From Halobellus sp. Atlit-31R (GTDB taxonomy: Archaea > Halobacteriota > Halobacteria > Halobacteriales > Haloferacaceae), in NCBI GenBank assembly GCA_003665935.1, contig QPLR01000002.1:186001-250000 (forward strand): DNA of 64,000 bases, in the 5' to 3' direction. A model generated the notes under the pieces. That model was not told where the DNA came from, did not search any database, and worked only from the letters and a program-made list of their open reading frames with translations. This document shows, one piece after another, positions 58,493 through 64,000 of the stretch. A program made the position numbers and the translations under genes. How positions within the stretch are numbered: position 1 is the stretch's first letter; each line of letters starts with the position of its first letter.

Positions 58493-60484
58493 ATGGAGAT
58501 CGACGACGTCAACACCATCACGGTTCTCGGCGCGGGGAGTATGGGCCACGGGATCGCCGAGGTGGCCGCCCTCGCCGGCTTCGAGGTCCGGCTGCGTGAC
58601 ATCGAGGCGGAGTTCGTCCAGGACGGCTACGAGCAGATCGAGTGGTCGCTCGGCAAACTCGTCGAGCAGGGACAGATCGAGCGGGCGGCGGCGGACGCGA
58701 CGCTCGATCGCATCTCGACGCACGTCGACCTCGCCGAGGCCGTCGCCGACGCCGACGTCGTCGTCGAAGCGGTCCCCGAGAAGATGGCGATCAAGCGCGA
58801 GGTCTACGCGGAGCTCGAGGCGGCCGCGCCCGAGCGAACGATCTTCGCCACGAACACCTCCAGCCTCTCGATCACGGAGCTCGCGGACGTGACCGAGCGG
58901 CCCGCGCAGTTCTGCGGGATGCACTTTTTCAATCCGCCGGTACGGATGGATCTCGTCGAGGTCATCGCGGGCGCGGAGACGGACACGGAGACGCTGGATC
59001 TGATCGCCGACCTCGCGGTCGCGATGGAGAAGACGCCCGTCCGGGTCCACAAGGACAGCCCCGGCTTCATCGTCAACCGCGTGCTCGTCCCGCTGATGAA
59101 CGAGGCCGCGTGGCTCGTCGAGTCGGGCGCGGCGACGGTCGAGGAGGTCGATTCGACGACGAAGTACAGCCTCGGCCTCCCGATGGGGAGCTTCGAGATC
59201 GCAGATCAGGTCGGCATCGACGTCGGTTATCACGTCCTCGAATATCTCCACGAGGAACTCGGCGACGCCTACCGGCCCTGCCCGCTCTTGGAAGCGAAAG
59301 TCGAGGCCGGCGATCTCGGGAAGAAGACCGGCGCGGGCTTCTACGACTACGACGGGGGCGACGGCGCGCAGGTCCCCTCCGATCAGACCCGCGACGACGT
59401 CGCCGAGCGGCTGCTGGCCGTGCTCGCGAACGAGGTGGCCGCACTCGTCGCCGGCGACGTCGCCGACCTCGACGCCATCGACACGGCGGTCAAACTCGGC
59501 GGGCGCTGGTCGGACGGCCCGGCGAAGATGATCGACGACGCCGGGGTCGCGGACCTGCTGGCGACGCTCGACGAACTGCACGAGGAGACCGGCGAGGACC
59601 GCTACGACGCCGAGCCCTACCTGCGCGACCTCGCGGCGTCGGGAGCGGGCTTCCACGGCGCAGCGGGCGACGGCGCGGCCGACGACACCGACGGCGGCTA
59701 CGACTACGACGACATCACCGTCGAGATCCGCGACCGCGTCGGCCACATTATGCTCGACCGCCCGCACCGGATGAACACGGTCACCGGCGATCTACTCGCG
59801 GAACTGTCTGACGCCGTCGGTCGCTGCGAGGCGGACGAAGAGGTGCGGGCGATCCTGCTCACGGGCACCGGCGACCGGGCGTTCTCCGCCGGTGCGGACC
59901 TCCAGGCGATGGCCGGCGGCGTCGGCGACGTCAACCGCGTGGCCGAACTCTCCCGCCGCGGCCAGGAGGCCGCCGGACGCCTCGAAACGTGTGAGATCCC
60001 GGTCGTCGCCGGCATCGACGGCTACTGTCTCGGCGGCGGGATGGAGCTCACGATGGGCGCGGACCTCCGCATCGCTTCCGAGCGCTCGGAGTTCGGCCAA
60101 CCCGAGCACGACCTCGGCATCCTCCCCGGCTGGGGGGGCACCGTTCGCCTGCCGCGTATCGTCGGGATGGGCCGCGCGAAGGAGATCATCTTCACCGCCG
60201 ACCGCTACGACGCCGAGACGATGGCGGAGTACGGCTTCGTCAACGAGGTGACGCCGAACGACGAGTTCGACGAGCGCGCCTTCGAGCTGGCGAAACAGCT
60301 CGCCGGCGGTCCGCCGATCGCCCAGCGGTACACGAAGCGAGCGATGCACCGCGGCTGGGACGACGTCGACGCCGGACTCGACGTCGAAGCGCAGTCGTTC
60401 GGCCTCGTCTTCGACACCGAGGATATGATGACCGGAATGGCGGCGTTTATGAGCGACGAGGAGGCCGAGTTCGAGGGGAAGTGA
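58493..60484 (+). CDS. fused 3-hydroxyacyl-CoA dehydrogenase / enoyl-CoA hydratase
   Basis: A protein of 663 residues from MEIDDVNTITVLGAGSMGHGIAEVAAL. N-terminal NAD-binding domain (GAGSMGHGIAE at ~11-21), then the C-terminal dehydrogenase domain (HKDSPGFIVNRVLVPLMNEA). After a short Gly/Asp linker (~380-403) comes a crotonase domain (~405-660; RAFSAGADLQAM, DGYCLGGGMELTMGADLRIA, with the catalytic-type Glu region GQPEHDLGILPGWGGT). It performs two successive beta-oxidation steps. The domain order is reversed relative to bacterial FadB, as in other archaea. Confidence 0.95.
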   Translation: MEIDDVNTITVLGAGSMGHGIAEVAALAGFEVRLRDIEAEFVQDGYEQIEWSLGKLVEQGQIERAAADATLDRISTHVDLAEAVADADVVVEAVPEKMAIKREVYAELEAAAPERTIFATNTSSLSITELADVTERPAQFCGMHFFNPPVRMDLVEVIAGAETDTETLDLIADLAVAMEKTPVRVHKDSPGFIVNRVLVPLMNEAAWLVESGAATVEEVDSTTKYSLGLPMGSFEIADQVGIDVGYHVLEYLHEELGDAYRPCPLLEAKVEAGDLGKKTGAGFYDYDGGDGAQVPSDQTRDDVAERLLAVLANEVAALVAGDVADLDAIDTAVKLGGRWSDGPAKMIDDAGVADLLATLDELHEETGEDRYDAEPYLRDLAASGAGFHGAAGDGAADDTDGGYDYDDITVEIRDRVGHIMLDRPHRMNTVTGDLLAELSDAVGRCEADEEVRAILLTGTGDRAFSAGADLQAMAGGVGDVNRVAELSRRGQEAAGRLETCEIPVVAGIDGYCLGGGMELTMGADLRIASERSEFGQPEHDLGILPGWGGTVRLPRIVGMGRAKEIIFTADRYDAETMAEYGFVNEVTPNDEFDERAFELAKQLAGGPPIAQRYTKRAMHRGWDDVDAGLDVEAQSFGLVFDTEDMMTGMAAFMSDEEAEFEGK

Positions 60485-60564
60485 GGCAGACGCGGGCGTC
60501 GTCGCCCGATTCGTGACCGCTCTGCGTGTACGCGAAGCGGTGTCGCACCGGCTCCGTAACGGAA

Positions 60565-60574
60565 TGTTTAAACG
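60565..60574 (+). promoter_or_regulatory. TATA-like box of tRNA-Glu
   Basis: TGTTTAAACG is centred about 31 bp before the mature 5' end of tRNA-Glu, giving a very short leader. Confidence 0.45.
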
Positions 60575-60600
60575 ATTCTGCCCGCCACGTGTGAATGCAG

Positions 60601-60675
<75 letters not shown>

Positions 60676-60781
60676 TTTCTCTCGAACACGAACTTCGAGC
60701 GACTGTCGTATCTCTCCATTCCGGCTACGAGCGCAACGCTCTGACGACGTCTTCGACCGTTAACTGTCGCTGGGACGATCA

Positions 60782-60792
60782 AAATAGGCTTA
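60782..60792 (+). promoter_or_regulatory. TATA-like box of the pilin-like gene
   Basis: AAATAGGCTTA puts the start of transcription near 60813, upstream of the ATG at 60817 and downstream of the in-frame ATG at 60802, supporting the shorter protein. Confidence 0.5.
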
Positions 60793-60816
60793 ATCAGGGC
60801 GATGTGTACCGCTCGT

Positions 60817-61458
60817 ATGGTCCGCGACCGAGGCGTCTCACCAGTCATCGCGACAGTGCTGATGCTGGCGCTCGTGGTGGTGCTGGCTGCGTCGCTGGCA
60901 GTGACGTTCAACGACGTCGTCACGGAAGCAAAAGACACGAACGAGCGACCGATCCCCGTGAGCGACAACTACCTCTCGAACGCGGACTTCGAGGACGGTA
61001 CCGTCGGGGCGTGGGAAGACGGACTCGACAGCCCGCTCCCGGCCGGGGTGGTGGTTCGCGACAACGCGTCGAGCGGACAATACGCGTTGCGGATGGACTC
61101 CAGTCCCGACTTCGTCGGCCAGGACGTGACTGACACGCTCCGCCCCGGACGGATCTACCGACTCTGCGCTCACAGCAAGGTCGCGGATCTAGACTCGACG
61201 TACTACGTCGGGGTGCAGTACTACGACGGCCCGGACCCAGCCACCGATTCGATCATCGAGAAGGCGACGTACAAGATCGAGTGGACAGAGTACGAAGAAC
61301 GGTGTGTACTCACGGACTTCACGACGGACCAGCCTGTCGAGTCGGCAGAGGTCTGGGTGTTTTACGAAAACGGCACCGACCCGGCCTACGTCGACGAACT
61401 CTCGCTGCGAGAGGTCAGGTATTTCGCCGATCCGGACGAGGACACTGACGACGTCTGA
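60817..61458 (+). CDS. archaeal type IV pilin-like protein with carbohydrate-binding-like domain
   Basis: A protein of 213 residues. MVRDRGVSPVIATVLMLALVVVLAA is the class III pilin signal: PilD-type cleavage after RDRG, then the hydrophobic assembly helix SPVIATV. Beyond ~45 residues the protein has NADFEDGTVGAWEDG and further beta-rich sequence, resembling the CBM4_9/CBM22-type jelly-roll domains (by eye). A Cys pair (YRLCAHS and ERCVLTD) could form a disulfide. It is probably a surface adhesin or minor pilin. No pilus genes are adjacent. Confidence 0.83.
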   Translation: MVRDRGVSPVIATVLMLALVVVLAASLAVTFNDVVTEAKDTNERPIPVSDNYLSNADFEDGTVGAWEDGLDSPLPAGVVVRDNASSGQYALRMDSSPDFVGQDVTDTLRPGRIYRLCAHSKVADLDSTYYVGVQYYDGPDPATDSIIEKATYKIEWTEYEERCVLTDFTTDQPVESAEVWVFYENGTDPAYVDELSLREVRYFADPDEDTDDV

Positions 61459-61534
61459 CCGCCGGACGTGCCCGCCGTCGGCGGCGACCCGTACCCTCCC
61501 CAGTCTCTATAGTGCTCCGCCCACACTCGTGTGT

Positions 61535-62725
61535 GTGGACTCTTCCCACCGAATCCACGTCGGCGACGCGCGTGCGATGTCGGCCGTCGCCGACGATGCG
61601 GTCGACCTCGTCGTCACGTCGCCGCCGTACCCGATGATCGAGATGTGGGACGAGCAGTTCGCCGGCCAGTCGGACGCGGTAGCGACAGCGCTCGCCGAGG
61701 GCGACGGCGAGCGCGCGTTCGAGGCGATGCACGGCCTCCTCGACGGCGTCTGGCGCGAGGTCGCGCGCGTTCTCACCCCGGGGGGCATCGCCGCCGTCGT
61801 CGTCGGCGACGCGACGCGCAGTCTCGGCGACCACTTCCGCGTCTACCCGAATCACGCCCGCGTGACCGAGGCCTTCGGATCACTCGGGTTCGACCCGCTC
61901 CCGGACGTCCTCTGGCGAAAGCCGACGAACGGCGCGGCGAAGTTTATGGGCAGCGGGATGGTGCCGCCGAACGCCTACGTCACGCTCGAACACGAGTACG
62001 TGTTGCTCTTCCGGAACGGCCCGTCCGGGCGGTCGTTCGAGCCGGGCGCGCCGCGGCGCTACGAGTCCGCGTACTTCTGGGAAGAGCGCAACCGGTGGTT
62101 CTCCGACGTCTGGACCGACGTCCGCGGCGCGCGACAGGCCCGCGACGACGCGCGTGACGTCGGGGTCGTGGGCCCCGGCGTCGAACGAGAGACCGAAGAC
62201 GAAGCCGCACGAGCGAGCGACAGCGACGGCGACGGCAACGGCGACGGCGGCGCAGCGGCCCCCGACCCGGACGTGCCCGAACCGCGACGAGCGGGCGCGG
62301 GGACGGGCGAGCGCGACCGGACCGCAGCCTACCCCGTCGAGATCCCGTATCGGCTGATCAGTATGTACTCGCTCTACGGCGACACGGTGTTAGATCCGTT
62401 CGTCGGGACGGGCACGACGGCGGTGGCGGCGATGCTCGCCGGCCGCGACTCCGTCGGCTACGAACTCGACCCCGACGTCCTCGCTGAACTGGACGCGCGC
62501 GTCGACGGCGTCCGCGACCGCTCACGCCGGGTCGTCGAGGACCGCCTCGCCGCCCACCGGGCGTTCGTCGCGTCCCAGCGCGCCGACGGGACGACCTTCG
62601 AGTACGCGGCCGACCACTACGACTTCCCCGTGCGGACGCGCCAGGAGCGAGCGATTCGGTTCCGCGTCGTCGAGGACGTCACCCGGACCGACGAGGGCTA
62701 TCGGCTCCGGCACGAGCCGGTCTGA
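61535..62725 (+). CDS. DNA amino-methyltransferase, probably CTAG-specific (Zim-like)
   Basis: A protein of 396 residues from a GTG (MDSSHRIHVGDARAMSAV); a GTG two codons upstream is also possible. Beta-class order: catalytic motif IV VTSPPYPMIEMWDEQF at ~27-42 comes first, and SAM motif I LDPFVGTGTTAVAAML at ~284-299 last. TSPPY favours N4-cytosine methylation. The segments RKPTNGAAKFMGSGM, EHEYVLLFRNG and SAYFWEERNRWFSDVW match, from memory, the conserved orphan haloarchaeal CTAG enzyme (Zim, HVO_0794). An acidic, repetitive insert (~205-250) is a local addition. No restriction gene is nearby. Confidence 0.85.
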   Translation: MDSSHRIHVGDARAMSAVADDAVDLVVTSPPYPMIEMWDEQFAGQSDAVATALAEGDGERAFEAMHGLLDGVWREVARVLTPGGIAAVVVGDATRSLGDHFRVYPNHARVTEAFGSLGFDPLPDVLWRKPTNGAAKFMGSGMVPPNAYVTLEHEYVLLFRNGPSGRSFEPGAPRRYESAYFWEERNRWFSDVWTDVRGARQARDDARDVGVVGPGVERETEDEAARASDSDGDGNGDGGAAAPDPDVPEPRRAGAGTGERDRTAAYPVEIPYRLISMYSLYGDTVLDPFVGTGTTAVAAMLAGRDSVGYELDPDVLAELDARVDGVRDRSRRVVEDRLAAHRAFVASQRADGTTFEYAADHYDFPVRTRQERAIRFRVVEDVTRTDEGYRLRHEPV

Positions 62726-62744
62726 GCGCGGTCTACGCCGACGG

Positions 62745-64000
62745 TCACCCGCGCAACTCGGCCGCGACCGCCCGCGCCCGCCGCCGGATGTCGTCGGCGT
62801 CGCCGGTCTGCAGCCCGCCGAACGCGGCGTCGTAGACGACCTCGCCGTCGACCATCGTGAACGTCACGTCGTCGCCGTGGGCCGAGAAGACGAGATGCGA
62901 GAGCGGATCGTACAGCGGCGTCGCCCGCGTCAGGTCGGTGTCGAGCGCGATCACGTCGGCCCGCCAGCCCTCGCGGAGCGCGCCGACCCGCTCGAAGCCC
63001 GCCGCGCGCGCGCCGCCGAGCGTCGCCATCTCGAAGACGATCTCCGCCGGCGCGGTCTCCGGGTCGAGGGTCTCGACTTTCTGGAGGAGGCTGGCCTGCC
63101 GCATCTCCGTGAAGGGGTCGAGCGTGTTGTTGCACGGTGGGCCGTCGTTCCCGAGCGCGACGTCGATTCCGCGGTCGAGGTAGTCCGGGATCGGCGCGAT
63201 CCCCGAGGCGAGTTTCATGTTCGAGGAGGGGCAGTAGGTGACGTGCGTCCCCGTCTCGGCGAGGAGTTCGCGTTCGCGGTCGTTCGTGTGGATACAGTGG
63301 GCGAGCACGACGTCTTCGCCGGTCAGTCCGACCTCGTGGAGCCACTCGACGTTCCGCATCCCCGTGTCGGCTTCGACGGTCTCGATCTCGTCGCGGTTCT
63401 CGCTGGCGTGGGTGTGGATCCGAACGCTGTCGTAGCGGTCGGCGATCTCTCGGCACCCGCGGAGACACGCCTCCGTGCAGCTGACGGCGAACCGGGGGGT
63501 GACGGCGTACTTGATCCGGCCGCCGGCCGCGCCGTGGTACGCCTTGACGAGCCGCTCCGTCGATTCGAGCGCCTCGTCGGTGTCCTCCGCGAGTCCGTCG
63601 GGAGCGCGCTTGTCCATCAGCACCTTGCCGAGCCGCCCCCGGATGCCCAGGTCGATCGCGGCCTCGAAGGCGGCGTCCGCGTGGTGGACCGACAGGTGGT
63701 CGATCGCCGTCGTCGTCCCGCTCTCGAGCAGTTCCACGTAACCCAACTCGGCCGCTGTCCGCATCTCCTCGCGCCCGAGCGACGCCTCCATCGGGAGGAC
63801 GTGGTCGAAGAGCCACTCCAGCAGGGCGGTGTCGTCGGCGATGCCCCGCCCGACGCTCTGGACGGAGTGGACGTGGCCGCCGACGAGGCCGGGAGCGAGC
63901 AGATCGAACTCCCGGACCGGGTGGTCGGGGTAGGCGGCTTCGACGTCCGCGCGCGGACCGACAGCCGCGATTCGGTCCTCGGCGACGACGACCGCGCCTT
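62745..64000 (-). CDS. amidohydrolase family deaminase, 5' end missing
   Basis: About 418 residues are visible; the coding strand enters from the right edge and ends at 62745. Metal-site motifs: GLVGGHVHSVQS (HxH), IHTHASENRDEIETVEADTG, VLAHCIHTNDRE (His) and NDGPPCNNTLDPFTEMRQ (Asp). This is the pattern of the SAH/MTA/5'-deoxyadenosine deaminase or AtzA/TrzN branch of the superfamily. The C-terminus forms the beta-sandwich (EGWRADVIALDTDL). It probably deaminates adenosine-like compounds. Convergent with the methyltransferase, 19 bp between the stops. Confidence 0.88.
   Translation of the reverse strand, partial: GAVVVAEDRIAAVGPRADVEAAYPDHPVREFDLLAPGLVGGHVHSVQSVGRGIADDTALLEWLFDHVLPMEASLGREEMRTAAELGYVELLESGTTTAIDHLSVHHADAAFEAAIDLGIRGRLGKVLMDKRAPDGLAEDTDEALESTERLVKAYHGAAGGRIKYAVTPRFAVSCTEACLRGCREIADRYDSVRIHTHASENRDEIETVEADTGMRNVEWLHEVGLTGEDVVLAHCIHTNDRERELLAETGTHVTYCPSSNMKLASGIAPIPDYLDRGIDVALGNDGPPCNNTLDPFTEMRQASLLQKVETLDPETAPAEIVFEMATLGGARAAGFERVGALREGWRADVIALDTDLTRATPLYDPLSHLVFSAHGDDVTFTMVDGEVVYDAAFGGLQTGDADDIRRRARAVAAELRG

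Overview
The window is chromosomal DNA from a haloarchaeon (class Halobacteria). The supporting signs are very high GC in most genes, acidic proteins, leaderless genes with a TATA-like box 25-28 bp before the start codon, Tat lipoproteins, ribosomal protein S17e, archease, an Orc1/Cdc6 gene with origin repeats, AglB and AglJ, and an ISH6-type insertion sequence. The genus cannot be fixed from sequence reading alone.

Region 1 (1-16.7 kb) is mostly core metabolism and transport. It holds carA divergent from an Lrp/AsnC regulator with a palindromic operator between them, rps17e, the pccB-pccX acyl-CoA carboxylase pair, a small zinc-finger protein, two NSS/SNF transporters around a TrkA-type nucleotide-binding protein, a quinone reductase, sucC-sucD, two Tat lipoproteins (one with a duplicated P19/Tp34-like motif), a CBS protein and a ZIP metal transporter.

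Region 2 (16.9-49.7 kb) is a surface-glycan (N-glycosylation) island bounded by aglB (oligosaccharyltransferase) and aglJ (the dolichol-phosphate glycosyltransferase that starts the glycan). Between them lie further glycosyltransferases, two flippases, four SDR-type nucleotide-sugar enzymes, a nucleotide-sugar 6-dehydrogenase, two sugar-1-phosphate nucleotidyltransferases, glmS, two deacetylase-like proteins and three alkaline-phosphatase-superfamily hydrolases. One gene (36557-37732) is a UDP-sulfoquinovose-synthase (SQD1/Agl3) homologue and heads a seven-gene operon. A TrmB-family regulator sits beside it. Two near-identical palindromes of the form TACT-N8-GAGTA, which matches the operator known for Halobacterium TrmB, lie on the promoter of that operon and on the promoter of a 36-residue leaderless protein. 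An ISH6-type element separates a glycosyltransferase from a sulfatase-like gene. At 47.0-48.7 kb a complete origin is embedded in the island: an orc1/cdc6 gene with three ORB-like repeats upstream and two inverted copies downstream.

Region 3 (49.9-64 kb) is mixed. It holds small haloarchaeal proteins, archease, a membrane-anchored winged-helix protein next to a secreted low-complexity protein, a P-loop kinase, tRNA-Thr(UGU), a GNAT enzyme, an AlkA-type glycosylase gene broken by a 47-bp hairpin insertion, a fused 3-hydroxyacyl-CoA dehydrogenase/enoyl-CoA hydratase, tRNA-Glu(UUC), a pilin-like protein, a solitary DNA amino-methyltransferase (probably the haloarchaeal CTAG enzyme) and a truncated amidohydrolase at the right edge. 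Four places carry short tandem repeat arrays (units of 22, 37, 17 and 36 bp).
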